DNA from: Trileptium ribeirensis
Lineage: Eukaryota; Nematoda; Enoplea; Enoplida; Thoracostomopsidae
DNA length: 64,000 nucleotides
Direction of reading: 5' to 3'
Assembly (NCBI GenBank): GCA_030248225.1
Contig: JASANE010007174.1
Coordinates: 1-64,000 of the forward strand
Below are positions 36,001 to 47,343 of this stretch, one piece after another. Each line of letters starts with the position of its first letter. Positions within the stretch are counted from its first letter, which is position 1. Below the pieces are notes generated by a model that saw only the letters and a program-made list of their open reading frames with translations, was not told the origin of the DNA and did no database searches. The position numbers were made by a program, and so were the translations under genes.

Positions 36001-39000
36001 TTCGTCACAAGTTAGTAAACTATATTCTTGCCTTACACAAACTCTTTGAAAATCCAATGTTATGCCTTTAGGTCGAATCTGTAAGCGAGTAATACATGTA
36101 CGCGAACCTGAACATGAAAAATAAACTCACATAAAAGCACTACAATACTTAACAGCGTGCGAAGCGAGCAAGCATTTTCGTAAGCACATTGATAAATTTT
36201 ACCGTGTCAGTCCGACTATTTTTTTCTAAACAGCTCAAGATATTCCCATGGGGTATGATAGCTCATGGTTTGGTTCATCGTTCCATATAGGTTACATCTA
36301 TGCAACCCACCCAAAGAGTATGGTGTATTCCTCTAAATAGAGTATCTCCTCAATTTTTCGGACCGAGGGAAAATCCGTTTGTAGTTTTATCTCAAAACGC
36401 AGTATCAAAAGATGTTACATATCTTTAATGTTCGGCTGGATGTTTAAAAGCACTTTTTGTAATACGGACAAGGAGACAGGGGCACAAAATGCGGTCACAA
36501 AAAGACGCATTTTAATTTTTTCCATGTCACATTTTAAGATAATGGTTATTAGGCATTATATGGTCACTACAGAAGTTATCAGGTAAATGAAAACTTGGAC
36601 TGTATTTGAACTTATCTGTGATCGATGTACCTTTTTAGTATGGTAATGTATTCATAAGGACCCCGTTACTATGCATGTTCAATTTATTGTCGTATTCTGC
36701 AATTACAAGTTTTCTACGATCTGAAAACGATAGTGATATATTTGAATGTATCTGCGATCAATATTCTCTTTGTGGTATAATACTGCAAGATTTCGAACAC
36801 TCCTGTGATTTATGCATGAATTTGTGGGTTTCGATCTAAAATGGCGTAATTTGTTAAATCTGGGAACAGAAAATATTTCGAGGATAGCAAAAATAGGTTT
36901 TGATTTGTTCGAACGTAACTATAAAACGACTATAAAAGTGGTTTGCTTGCAGTACTTCAGCTCGCTGCGCAAGCGAGGTTTGTCCCACCTTCTAGAATAG
37001 ACGTCATATACTGCGTAATGTCGTAACTGCTGACACATATTAAGAAAATACTGAAAATTTCATTGCTTTCTCGCTCAAAATCGTTGCTTATTACTTACAC
37101 AAAATGACTATAATTTTTGCCATAAACCGTAAAACTGACAGCGTTGTTTGACGAACTAAATATAGCCTAATCCAGGAGAAAGTACCTATAGCGCACTCAA
37201 TGCAATAAGATTATAAATACGCGACATAGTACCAAATAGCGCTCCAAACTTATCAGATGATTACTATAAGGGCCACTCCGAACATTTCAGTTTGCTCTAC
37301 GGTTTTATGTTACGACTACGATATAGGATCGAGATGTAATACATGCTAATTTCAAGGTTTGCAGATTCACATTGGTATATTGACGGAAATGGCCTAAGAA
37401 TCTGATTATTAGGGCTCGCCTATTCAAGTCTTCAACTACAATCAAAACTTTTTCAACCTATAACTGGTATATAAACATTCTAGAAATTTCTCAGTATTAT
37501 TCTATACAACGGCAATGAGCCCCGAATATTACCTCATCACGAGAGATCAATTCGTTGCTAAACGTCAATCCCGGCATTAGGCCCCGTTTTTTCAGCCAAA
37601 ATATCGAGGCAAACGATCCAGAGAAAAAGATGCCTTCCACGGCTGCGAATGCAATTATGCGATCGCCAAAAGCCGACTGAAACGCAAATGTGTAGCAACA
37701 ACAAATTTACGAGAAATAAATTGTAAAATAAAACTAGAATTAAAGTGCTGATTGATAGCGTGTCAAAGCCATTCATGATAGTTTTCCTTAGATGACAGTG
37801 AACACAGCTTGTCACAACGATATAATTATCCCCAAAAGTAGCCAACATCGTAATGGTAGCTGGACAGGCAAAAATAATCACAGAAGAACCTTTAATTACT
37901 AGCATTTCATTTATATTCATAAACCAACTGAGACATATATACGTGACGTGTCAAACTGTTTCGTTATCACAATTATATTGCGTGCTTGAGCGCGTGTCGT
38001 CGCTTACAACATAGCCTATATACCAGGGTCACCGCGCATTTCTGAAGTCTCCCTTTTTAAGATGAATTAAGCCCGATTTTTGACAAGGGAACCCTTATGC
38101 TGGCATACGGGAAATCATTAATTCTCGATTTTGATAAGGCATGAAATATTCTTGCTAGGAGCTAAATAACCAAACCGTCGTATTTATCATACCGAAAAAC
38201 CCATATAGACCATTGTTCACACCCATACGTAATACATAACCAAACAAATCAAAACAAACTACATTTAGGCACTCGGGTTCGTGGACCACAAAACCATTGA
38301 AACCCTAAGAAAAATAAAATATAGTCAAGATAGACTCTAGATAACAATATCAAAGCATTCAGTGTGCTTGATAACCTAATAGACACATTGTAAACGTAAA
38401 AACACGCATTAAAACGCCGAAATTTAAAAAATCAATATATCTCATGAAAAAATCTATTATTTATTCAAGGTCACAAGGGTTTTACTAAAATTGGCAACAG
38501 TATAGCCAGGTTTGCAAAGAACCCTTAAAACCTATTTTTGGTTTGACTCAGATGATAGGGTGGGCAATGTTAGCGTTTAACTAAAGAGCGCATAGCCAAC
38601 ACGGTTGCTATCGAACAAAATATTATTGAAATCCATCAAATAATTATTTGCAACCCAGACGCCATCACTGGAAACTTCGTTTAACCATTTCAGAGATAGA
38701 TCACATTTGGTGGGATAAAACCAAATTTTGATATATCAAAATCATATCCATGATAATATACCAGGTGTTGCCAGGTGTTTTTAGTTGAACTTAGCCATAC
38801 AACGACATTTAGCAGCATGGCCAGCTGATGCGGGAGGAAAACCCCAGGCACGGTATAGACGCGGCCATAAACGACGCCGACGAAGGCTCAATGTCAGGGC
38901 GGAGTCAAAATATTTGCCTTTATATAGTGTTCCTAAAATGTTTCAATTTTTCTTCCGAATTTGTTATATACCCAGTTATTCTCGGTGGCGAATCATGATA

Positions 39001-42000
39001 TACGTATACCACCCACGATTAGGCGCAGATATTGTAAACCAAATTAAAAAAACATATCTTAGTTGTATAACTGGTATAAAATTATGACGAAGTTTACTTT
39101 GTCTTCTTTGATCCACCGCAACGCCCAGTCGGCTTTCTTCTTAACACACGGCAAAGTTTCGATTGCATTGAATAAATGTTCTCTGAAAGTCATCTAATAG
39201 TGATAAAATTTCTTGTTACAACCAATAACTATACAGCGTTGCTGAATAAACATGAAGCAAGCATTCTTTGACAATGTCTAACTATTTAACACCGATAGAC
39301 CTGCTATTAAAAATTATTACAGAATGACTAGTGTTTGTCAGAATTAAAATTTGAAAAAAATTTCAAAAATTTAGGGAGCTGCATAATAAATTTTTGATGA
39401 ATTCTCTGTAGGTTCTAACTGTTTTTACCGCAGAACATATTTCACCTAGCAACAAAATCATCAGTGAAAATAGTCTATAAATCTTCAAAACCACAGCAAG
39501 TAAAGTGATTTGACTTTAGAGGCACGAAATTTTAGACCTACGCCTCGATAAACGGTGCTGTTGAGATATTAGGAGAACGTCTTACTATATAGCGGAACTC
39601 GATTGAAAATCCAGCAGCTTTTTCGCTATTCAGTGTTGGCTTATTAGCACCATCATCATAGAAGACTGGCTATGCTTGCGTTAACTGATAAGTGATCATT
39701 GTAAGGTTCCGCTGATAAAGCTACTATCGGACGTCTTCCATTCTTATAGCATAAAACACCTGGTTGTAACGTTCGTGAGATCGAGCGATGGATCGCAACA
39801 TATATGGGCTAATGTCAACAATTAACATGCCACCGACACTGCATATCGCATCGTACACCGCGCGTGGGTCAAATATAATTCAGTTCTTTACAATGAAGAA
39901 ATCCCCACTGATCCAACACGGCATACCCTGATTCAGCTTTGTCTGGGCTGAGCGTTGCTACAGATAATCAAATGCGACTTACAGAGTTATTCGTTCAGAT
40001 TTACGAAATTCGAGTAACCATAGCACATCGTATTTTAATAATTCCCGGCTTAGGGGGCTGGGACATTATACACCTTCTAAACAACAAATGCTGTCATCAC
40101 TATTTTCTAAAAAATTGTCGAGATAACATGAACTGCACCTGGTCTGGAGCTATGCAACCCGAAAATATGATTCCACGCCCCAAGTTCAACCGGGGCAACT
40201 AAGCGCTAATAAGTATTTTACAGTGGTGAACAAAATTTAAAAATTTAGGATTTGTTTCAAACAATTTTTTTACGATATTTTAAATTCGCAATCGAAATCT
40301 GGAACAATCAACGGTGCGAAGAGCACGATATGAAAGAACCAAAAAATGCCGTGCGACCACCCAGTTTGATGAAGTCTGTAAATGCCACTCGCCAACCGAT
40401 GATGCAGCAGTCCAGATAAGACAAAACTTGACGGTCATTTGTAGGAGATATTCTTCGGAGCATCATACTATTCTCAAATTTTTATTACGAATTCTCGGTT
40501 TGACTGATCACAACAATTTTAATTGGTTGGATGTATTCATAAATAATGTAACTAGACTCCAAACGAGTTTGGACAGATTTATTTGGTGGAAGATGTGTAA
40601 AGCGAACACTTGCAATGGAAAAATGTTTTAGAATTCATTCGCCACATCTTAGCGCAAATATCTTATATCAGTAGTTGTGGGTCACTAACCTTTCTTTTGG
40701 ATCCCGAACGTATGTGTCGATTAGCAGAGAATACATTTCCGAATGAATATTTTCGATAGCAATTTGGTAGCCGTAAAAACATCGTGCCTCGGTTATTTGA
40801 ACTTCTTGCATAAATCGCTCAACCTAAAATGCGTAAAAAATTACGCTAATTTACGTAAATATACAAATACCAAAAGATTGATGTCATTTTATTACAATAA
40901 AACTTGAACTAAGAAACGATACACATGAATGGCCGTCCTCAAACTGCTACTAATTAAGCGTAAAATAACGCACAAAACATAACAGCTTTAGTAGAATAGG
41001 TACTCAATTTACTTTCCCAAACCAGATTCATTTTTAATCCATAATTTCCGAACCACTGCTTACCAAATTTTCATTAACAATACCGTCGGAAGCTGCGAAA
41101 AACGCGAGCACGTGCGATAAAAAGTGTCGCTCATCGTTGTTCAGTCTTTCCCAGTCGACGTGGTCTTTACTTAGATCTACCTGAAACATAAGGACGTGGT
41201 TAACAATTGGTGATGGGCAACAGTACAACTATGTCTGGCTTCGCCAACAGGCAGAATCTTCGGGACTTTCCAAATTGGGGGATGGGGTGAATGATTAAAA
41301 CAGAGTGCCCCAGTTCGTGCCCCCTGGCAAAATTTTGGGCTCCTCCTCTAAGGTTCGTCGCCTCTTGGCAAATATTTCTGTTTCCACACGGTAAAAACGC
41401 CCGCAATGTACGTAAAATTTTACCAAAAGTTGTACTAAAACTCCGGCTTGAAGCCAAAAAAATAGTAAATTCTGTGAAAATTAGCTTTTTTCCTTCTTCA
41501 ATAGCGTTTGACAATGTTTGAGAAGATTTTTAACAGTTTTTTGCACAAAATGCACTCTAGATAAAATCGGGCGCCCCCAACCCCGGTTCACACGCCCTGC
41601 CAAAATTTTCAGCGAATGGACAACCCAGAACATAGCGCAAATAATTCTATAAATTTGAAACAACCTCAGGTAATATATGAGTAAACTTAAGCTGCGCCCT
41701 TTACCGCACTCTTTTGCCAAAAGCAAATGCCATTCCGGCGAATACTGTAGAACTCAATATGTCGTTATATGGTATCTTGGATCAATTACCAATGATGTAT
41801 TCACATTTCTTGGTCGTTGGTGATCTTAATTTCCCTGACATTAACTGGCAGTCTATGCAATGGCCCCACGTGTGTGATATATTTATGGATACTGTTTTTA
41901 ACTGTAATCTTCACCAATTTGTCACTGTACCCACACGTCAAAATAACATTCTGGATCTGGTGTTGGCAAACTCTCCTGATTTTGTATATAATGTGTCCGT

Positions 42001-45000
42001 CGTGTCTCCTATTGGCAATTCTGACCACGCAACTGTGTGTTTTAGTATTGTTCAGCCCAAAATTTTAACTCAAGCCAGGTTTCGTCGTAATTGGGCTAGA
42101 TGTGATTGGCGCAATTTTAATAATTACTTAAGTTCTTCATTCATTCAGCTAAACTCGTTACCGGTGCCGGAACTGTGGGCTGATATCAAATTACACATAC
42201 AGCATGCCATAAATCGTTTTTGTCCGTTGATCCGCGTTGGCTCTAAGCGCCAACCGGTCTGGCTAAATGCCGCTGCAGAGCGGGCATTTCGCGCTCAATG
42301 CAATGCGTATAGATACTATCAACGGTGTAAAACTGATATTGCGTATCGACGTTATAAACAAATTGTCGCTGCATCAGACTGTATAATAAAAAATGCCAAG
42401 CGACAGCACGAACGTCGTCTTGCCATGCGTTTAGGCTCCGAACCTCGTCGTTTCTGGACGTATGCTAATAATCGGCTTAAAAGTGTGAAACAATTGACGC
42501 CTGTCATTCATGAAGATGGCCATCTATGTTCCAGCCAGGCTGAGATTGCAAACCGGTTTAATAGACAATTTGCCAGTGTGTTTCGGCCTCCGTTTTGTGG
42601 ACCAAGGGATCTTCCCGGCCCAGGCACCGCGTTGATAACTGACGCTACATTCACTGTAAATGACGTTTATCAGTGTTGTCGAAGTCTCAAGCGGAGTTCC
42701 GCTCCGGGAGATGATGGTATTAGTAACCTGATATTAATTAAATGTGCCCTAGTTCTCGCCCTTCCTCTCTTTAAACTGTTTCAGCTATCCTTGCGAACTA
42801 GTGTACTCCCAGATGACTGGCTATGTGCCCGAGTTGTTCCCGTTCATAAAAAGGGTGTGCGCAGTGACGTTAATAATTATCGGCCTATCTCGCTTACGTC
42901 CGCCGTTTGCAAAGTGCTTGAAAAACTCTTGATGCATGATATATTGCAGCATTTAACTAACCACGAGCTCCTAAAAAATACCCAATTCGGTTTTATTAGT
43001 GGCCGTACTACTGGCCTGGAACTATTAAGCTTTCTTCAAAATATTATATTCAACGTTGATCAGGGTTTGCTGGCTGATGCTGTGTACCTTGATATATCAA
43101 AAGCATTTGATACTGTACCACATGAGCGTCTGTTGTATAAATTGTGGAATTATGGTATTCAGGGTGATATTTACTCATGGATAAGTAGTTTTCTGTCAGG
43201 TAGGCGTCAGTACGCCTCGGTCGGTGACTTTTGTTCGGACTCGTTAAACGTGACTAGTGGTGTACCCCAGGGCTCAGTCTTGGGCCCAGGGTTATTCATA
43301 ATATTTATGAATGACATAGACGACATTTTGCGTTGCTTCATTGGCAAGTTTGCGGACGACACTCGCCTCGCTAAAATAATGTCGGCTGATAATTATAATG
43401 GCGATTGTGCCGCTTTTCAGATAGACATTGACAGCGTGAGCCGATGGGCACTCTGTAATGGTTTGACATTCTCACCCAGCAAATGTGAAGTAATTCACTT
43501 TGGTCGACTGAACCAGCGCTTCGATTATAGCCTCCTGAATGAGCTCTTAAAAAAGGTTGACTGTGTTCGGGACTTAGGGATTCGTATTGGTTCTGACCTG
43601 AAATGCCTTCACCATTGTACGTATTTAGCGGCTTCGGCCTCGCGTGCACTGTATGCGATCAAACGTCAGTTTGGCCCTATGAACAAACTAATTTTTCTCC
43701 CGCTATATAAAGGCCTTGTGCGTAGCATATTGGAATATTCTTCCGAAGTATGGTGCCCATACCTAATAAGAGATATAACTCTACTGGAAAATGTTCAGCG
43801 TAATGCCACGAAGATGGTACTTGGGACGGGTGGCATGGATTATGATAGTAGGCTCAGATTTCTGGGGCTTCAAAGATTAACAACTCGTAGAAAGCGTCAG
43901 GATTTGATTGTCGTTTATAAGTTGATCCGCGGTCTCTATAAGTTTGATTGGCGTTATTTCTTCGATCCGGTTGCCTGTGAACGTACTCGAGGCCACTCCT
44001 ATAAAATTCGCGCAAAGTTTACGCCTCATCATGAATTCGCCCGGCATTTCTTCTCATATCGAGTTGTCTCACTATGGAACGCGCTACCCGAATATGTAGT
44101 CTCCGCGCCATCAATCGAAAGCTTCAAGCAACGTCTGCATGCAACCGGATCGATCTCATCTATTTAATACCTTTTCGGGTGCTGCTGTGGTGTCTTCAAT
44201 TTGCAGGTCGATCCAATCCCCATAGCGATGGAATGGAAAGCCAGGATTTTGGTTCCTGGCTATACTTATCAACCGCTGGTGATAAACTTCAACTCGCCAT
44301 CGCCTGATCATTGCTCAGCGGTTGATCCGAAGTATCCGAAGTAAGTATCCATTCAGTTGTTCACTGAACACAAATTTAATTTTTGCATTAAAGAACACAA
44401 ATTAATCCCTTTCGTATTTCATACATTATAATTTGAAAATGTTCGCGAACACATTGGCGTTAAAGTAAAGGATCGAATTGTATTCGAAAATAGCGTTATG
44501 GAACAGAAAAATGTCGCAATCGGATACGGCTATTGAAATTCGAGGTTTGTTCTCTAACGCTTGGTTCATGATGTCAAAAGAGAAAGGTGAAGAGCGCATC
44601 CTAAGTTTACTCTTGCAGACACAGCTCGTTCCATGCGGTTGCTTCAATGGTTCATGCTTTTCAAGTGCAGCCGCTAAAGGTTCAAATTTGGTTCGCATGA
44701 TAAAATAGCTATGTCGTAACTATAACGGCCACTAAGATTTTTGACAAATTTTACACGAATAAATACACTTGCGATATGTTACGATCACGTCTACATATTC
44801 ACATCATTTAGATTCGTTTAAAGATGTAAACTCACAAAGGAATAACAAATCCAGAATATGGACATATATACACATTTATTTAGATATGTAACGTATAGAA
44901 GCATGATATATTACCTCCTCCACAGTCCAAAACGAAGCAACCGCTTTCTTGTACATTCGCCAAATATCGTGATACTGAATGGGGAAAATTACAAATCTCC

Positions 45001-46161
45001 CTGGATTTTCCATGAGTAAAGGCTCGTCCGCGTCTGTTGTTGCAGGGGCGGACACATCTTGGGTAATGCTTTGCCGTGCAATTCCTTCTTTACTTGACAC
45101 GGAGCTGACCTCACCATTCGTCTGAAGCCGTAAATATTAACATTGTAACAGCTATGCTGAATCAGATGATGACAGATATAGATTTCGGCGTTTCCCTTAC
45201 AGCCGGCCGCTGCCAGAGATATACCCACAGGTACTTTGTGATGCTATCAAAAAATAATGGTCCTAATAAAAACAATTACAACCGAAGTTAATAGTGCTGC
45301 TTTTGTTTTTATTCCTGATGAATTCCCGAGTAAAATGACGTGTGGCCTGCTAAAATACACACTTTCTGTAAATATGTAACATAAATGTTGTAAAGCAATG
45401 AAAATACCTAAAAATGCACATTTCTCTTCGCGATGCGATCAAAAGTAATGGTGACAACAATTATAACTCTGGACGACAAATACAGAATCACATTTAATCA
45501 GATACACAAAATACACTGGAAATCCCATGACCGCTCAGCAGTAACAATAAAAAGGCATGAAAACACCCATTTTGAAACAATAAATTGCATAGCCCACCAA
45601 GAAGTCTACGAGTGTCGTAAAATTGGCGAGAAAGATCGCCATAAAGATAAAATACTAATGGCGAAACCAAACAAATATTCAACATAAATACACTGATTTC
45701 GAAACATAGTGTTAACAATTCATGTCATAATTATATATTCCATTGGCTTATCTAAGTAAAGTAAAAATCATTCAACTCTTTCCACTTTCACTCGCAAACG
45801 CGAGGTACACACCTTTAGGCTGTTTCTATTACAATGTAATACTAATTTCCGTCTTTCAATGTACTATATAACGAAATTATAGAAATTTGACTGCAAGCAT
45901 TAAAGATACTCATCTAATGAACAAAACATACTCTTTAAACTAACTCACAGTGACTGGTTCAGCAGAAGCAGGATCGGATCTTCCATCTTCTTTGAAAAGT
46001 TTTCGGGGCGTTGATCCACAGCTGTTAACCGAAATGCTGTCGGCCGAAGAGCATCGTTTTGTTGGTGACGGGGAATTTAATTGAACGTCGGAAAATTGAG
46101 CCAACTCTTTCGACGCAGATTTCAAAAGATCAGGCTGTTGTTGATGCGGCTCGGAAGGAAT
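32900..46161 (-). CDS. RRM2: Ribonucleoside-diphosphate reductase small subunit (RRM2/R2), 8 exons
   Basis: Class I ribonucleotide reductase R2 houses the di-iron/tyrosyl radical cofactor that lets the R1 subunit turn ribonucleoside diphosphates into deoxyribonucleotides; it is a cytosolic enzyme of DNA synthesis. Minus-strand exons at 45949-46161, 44915-45121, 41064-41180, 40690-40823, 39098-39182, 37533-37676, 35078-35296 and 32900-33058 join in phase across GT-AG introns into 425 residues ending FTLDADF, the R1-binding tail. All iron ligands are present: Asp in [11 protein letters not shown], Glu and His in IENIHSE, Glu in AAVEGIFF, and Glu and His at the exon junction SRDE/GLHCDFA. The radical Tyr is in HSEMYS. 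The N-terminal region is longer than in vertebrate R2 (about 390 residues in all) and has SPSPTKR, a possible phosphorylation site, and RKLFKE. The exon with the ATG, upstream of 46163, was not identified. Confidence 0.93.
33420..33975 (+). repeat. Dispersed intronic repeat, copy 1
   Basis: Shares many aligned words, in order and in the same orientation, with 38150-38690. Examples are ACCGAAAAACC(T/C)ATATA, then TAGACCA, CTTGATAACCT, GCCTTAAAAATCTGTTTTTG against CCCTTAAAACCTATTTTTGG, and ACAAAATAT followed by GAAATCCATC. It lies beyond RRM2's last intron boundary, in the intron between the two 3'-most exons. Class unknown. Confidence 0.55.
35078..35296 (-). CDS. RRM2: RRM2 exon with last iron-ligand His
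   Basis: 73 codons between AATCTTAAG and [24 protein letters not shown] carries the iron-ligand His, then [12 protein letters not shown] and [20 protein letters not shown]. Confidence 0.95.
37533..37676 (-). CDS. RRM2: RRM2 exon with [10 protein letters not shown]
   Basis: 48 codons between TTGCGTTTCAG and GATGAG|GTAATA. It encodes [20 protein letters not shown], then [17 protein letters not shown]. It supplies the iron-ligand Glu of VEG and the Glu of RDE. Confidence 0.95.
38150..38690 (+). repeat. Dispersed intronic repeat, copy 2
   Basis: Diverged partner of 33420-33975, in the RRM2 intron between 37676 and 39098. No terminal repeats or ORF were recognised. Confidence 0.55.
39098..39182 (-). 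CDS. RRM2: RRM2 exon with ADWALRWI
   Basis: 85 nt. The first base completes the Arg codon begun in the previous exon. It encodes [20 protein letters not shown] followed by LRWIKEDK, and ends at ACAAA|GTAAAC. Confidence 0.93.
40690..40823 (-). CDS. RRM2: RRM2 exon with radical tyrosine
   Basis: 134 nt, ending in phase 2 at AAAG|GTTAGT. It encodes EARCFYGYQ and [14 protein letters not shown], supplying two iron ligands (Glu, His) and the radical Tyr. Confidence 0.95.
41064..41180 (-). CDS. RRM2: RRM2 exon with first iron-ligand Asp
   Basis: 39 codons between ATGTTTCAG and [25 protein letters not shown] is followed by [18 protein letters not shown], whose Asp is an iron ligand. Confidence 0.95.
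41221..41640 (+). repeat. Dispersed repeat with CCCCCTGGCAAAATTTTGGG, copy 1
   Basis: Aligns over about 350 bp with 47761-48107 in the same orientation: ACTTTCC(A/G)AATTGGGG, then GCCCCCTGGCAAAATTTTGG, then GGATTTTTAAC and AAAATTTTCAGCGAATGGA. It lies between the RRM2 exon at 41064-41180 and the split MITE. Noncoding; class unknown. Confidence 0.75.
41679..41734 (-). mobile_element. 315-bp MITE, second copy, left part (split by LINE)
   Basis: GAGTAAACTTAAGCTGCGCC onward matches the reverse complement of the right end of the MITE at 31602-31916, up to CCATT at 41730-41734. The rest resumes at 44354. Confidence 0.85.
41735..44167 (+). CDS. LINE ORF2: partial endonuclease plus reverse transcriptase (uninterrupted)
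   Basis: 810 codons of LINE sequence without stop or frameshift. Numbering from the upstream in-frame TTG at 41714, the endonuclease part has [10 protein letters not shown] (residues 36-45) and SDHATV (103-108). The RT has VVPVHKKG (374-381), [18 protein letters not shown] (387-404), YLDISKAFD (458-466, first catalytic Asp), [11 protein letters not shown] (515-525) and FADDT (546-550, catalytic Asp pair). The C-terminal end has [15 protein letters not shown]. The first residues of the open frame (up to 41734) are MITE DNA read by chance, so the true N-terminus, with the front half of the endonuclease, is missing. The open frame points to a recent insertion. On its own it could not encode a complete retrotransposition machinery. 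Confidence 0.9.
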   Translation, partial: PANTVELNMSLYGILDQLPMMYSHFLVVGDLNFPDINWQSMQWPHVCDIFMDTVFNCNLHQFVTVPTRQNNILDLVLANSPDFVYNVSVVSPIGNSDHATVCFSIVQPKILTQARFRRNWARCDWRNFNNYLSSSFIQLNSLPVPELWADIKLHIQHAINRFCPLIRVGSKRQPVWLNAAAERAFRAQCNAYRYYQRCKTDIAYRRYKQIVAASDCIIKNAKRQHERRLAMRLGSEPRRFWTYANNRLKSVKQLTPVIHEDGHLCSSQAEIANRFNRQFASVFRPPFCGPRDLPGPGTALITDATFTVNDVYQCCRSLKRSSAPGDDGISNLILIKCALVLALPLFKLFQLSLRTSVLPDDWLCARVVPVHKKGVRSDVNNYRPISLTSAVCKVLEKLLMHDILQHLTNHELLKNTQFGFISGRTTGLELLSFLQNIIFNVDQGLLADAVYLDISKAFDTVPHERLLYKLWNYGIQGDIYSWISSFLSGRRQYASVGDFCSDSLNVTSGVPQGSVLGPGLFIIFMNDIDDILRCFIGKFADDTRLAKIMSADNYNGDCAAFQIDIDSVSRWALCNGLTFSPSKCEVIHFGRLNQRFDYSLLNELLKKVDCVRDLGIRIGSDLKCLHHCTYLAASASRALYAIKRQFGPMNKLIFLPLYKGLVRSILEYSSEVWCPYLIRDITLLENVQRNATKMVLGTGGMDYDSRLRFLGLQRLTTRRKRQDLIVVYKLIRGLYKFDWRYFFDPVACERTRGHSYKIRAKFTPHHEFARHFFSYRVVSLWNALPEYVVSAPSIESFKQRLHATGSISSI
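41735..44348 (+). mobile_element. CR1/Jockey-like LINE, 5'-truncated, with CCATT target duplication
   Basis: The insertion is defined by alignment to the empty MITE at 31602-31916. CCATT at 41730-41734 is repeated at 44349-44353, and removing the LINE plus one CCATT restores a 315-bp MITE. The element starts inside the endonuclease domain (5' truncation is normal for target-primed reverse transcription). It holds one uninterrupted ORF and a 180-bp 3' UTR ending with the repeated word ATCCGAAGT, a CR1-like short 3' repeat rather than poly(A). It sits in an RRM2 intron in the opposite orientation to the gene. Confidence 0.88.
44354..44612 (-). mobile_element. 315-bp MITE, second copy, right part
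   Basis: Starts CAGTTGTTCACTGAACAC directly after the LINE target duplication, matching the interior of the 31.6-kb copy in reverse. It ends in the TIR GCGCATCCTAAGTTTACTC. Confidence 0.85.
44915..45121 (-). CDS. RRM2: RRM2 exon with [12 protein letters not shown]
   Basis: 69 codons between TACGGCTTCAG and GAGGAG|GTAATA. It carries [19 protein letters not shown] and [14 protein letters not shown], the conserved start of the R2 catalytic fold. Confidence 0.93.
45949..46161 (-). CDS. RRM2: RRM2 exon, N-terminal regulatory region (first recognised exon)
   Basis: The acceptor TTGCTTTTAG precedes ATTCCTTCC at 46161, and the donor is CAGTCACT|GTGAGTTAG. The 71 codons are low-complexity and Ser/Pro/Gln-rich, with [11 protein letters not shown] and [10 protein letters not shown]. 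The exon is open from its first codon and has no in-frame ATG, so an upstream exon must hold the start codon. A hAT-like element begins only 45 bp upstream of the exon. Confidence 0.75.
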
Positions 46162-46206
46162 CTAAAAGCAAACATACAAGTCAGGATTACCCGATAATAT
46201 ATATAC

Positions 46207-47343
46207 CAGGGAATAACCGGAACCAAAATTTACCTGAACCGGAACCAGCATCCGGAACCGTCCATTTAAACCGGATCCGGAAACTGGTCTTCGAAATTTA
46301 TATATAGTAAAACAGATGATGGAAGAAATGAAGGTATATTGGATTTAAAATGCATTAAAAATAACTTTTACATTAAACTTAATGTATTGCGACGGTATTA
46401 TTGCCTTTCTGAAACTTTAAAGAGACTGAGGAAGCTAATAACGTTTATTATCGATCAAATATGTCGGTTTTCGGACATTCAAAGCAAAAAATGTCTTCCA
46501 CTATACACCATTGCATATACTGCGTCAAATCGAATGTGCTTACAATGCCTGTCTCCAGTCGCCTCCCTTTACTACTCATACGTTTGTTGCATGTTCCTCT
46601 GTAGGAAACTTAAAATTATTGGTTTATGATTCCAAGAGAAAATAATAGATAGAAGGTAATTTTCTGATCAGTGGTCAGGGACAGTGTTTAGGCTAGCGTT
46701 GGACAAACAGTGCCCGTCAGTTAGATCATCATGATGATAACTTTCTAATCAGAATGCTATAAATGAGACACACTGTGATGCTGCTCGCACAGTTTTAATA
46801 AATACAGTTCATTGCTAAGAAAGCAGTTTCTAGATGCGTTGCAGATAACGTTAGTTTACTTCAATTTAGACTGATTTACGAAGTTTACAAGCGCACTGGC
46901 GGGAGCTTGACGCAATTTATGTTAGCCAAGCATACCTTAAGTACTTCTGCGTTAGCCATACTCTGTTACCAAATTGGACCGGTTTAATTGAAACGTATCC
47001 CACAGACTTCTGGATGTGTAAAATAGCTGCTACAAGCATCGACCTGGCTTTGATTTAACAAACTCCTGCAGCTTATTATGAAAAATTCCTGCTCAAATTA
47101 TGTGCCCTACTTACGTTTCACACGGCAAATTGGTTAATCTTTTCTTTTGCTTGGTTGTATTGGAGCTTGATCATTGTATAATATATATTACATATGTTTG
47201 GATTACAGGATGAAGCAAAAACGTGGAAAATTTCAAACAAAATTTTTAAACCGGAATTCCGGTTCCGGTATGGCTTTTGCCCTTGGACGGAACCGCAACC
47301 GGAACACGATTTTTGCCGGAACCGGAATTCCCGTTACTCCCTG
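46207..47343 (+). mobile_element. hAT-like nonautonomous element, copy A
   Basis: Starts CAGGGAATAACCGGAACC and ends with the inverted CAGGGAGTAACGGGAATTCC. The 8-bp direct repeat ATATATAC flanks both sides (46199-46206, 47344-47351), the target-duplication length of hAT transposons, and the TIR begins CAGGG as is usual for that superfamily. The termini are rich in CCGGAAC words. The 1137-bp interior encodes no transposase. It lies 45 bp upstream of an RRM2 splice acceptor. Confidence 0.87.

Noticed and set aside
38785..39087. 100-residue plus-strand ORF with an Arg-rich stretch
   Set aside because: Its 3' end abuts the RRM2 exon on the opposite strand and it has no motif. Considered chance.
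43371..43649. Minus-strand ORF opposite the LINE RT
   Set aside because: Shadow of the LINE coding frame.
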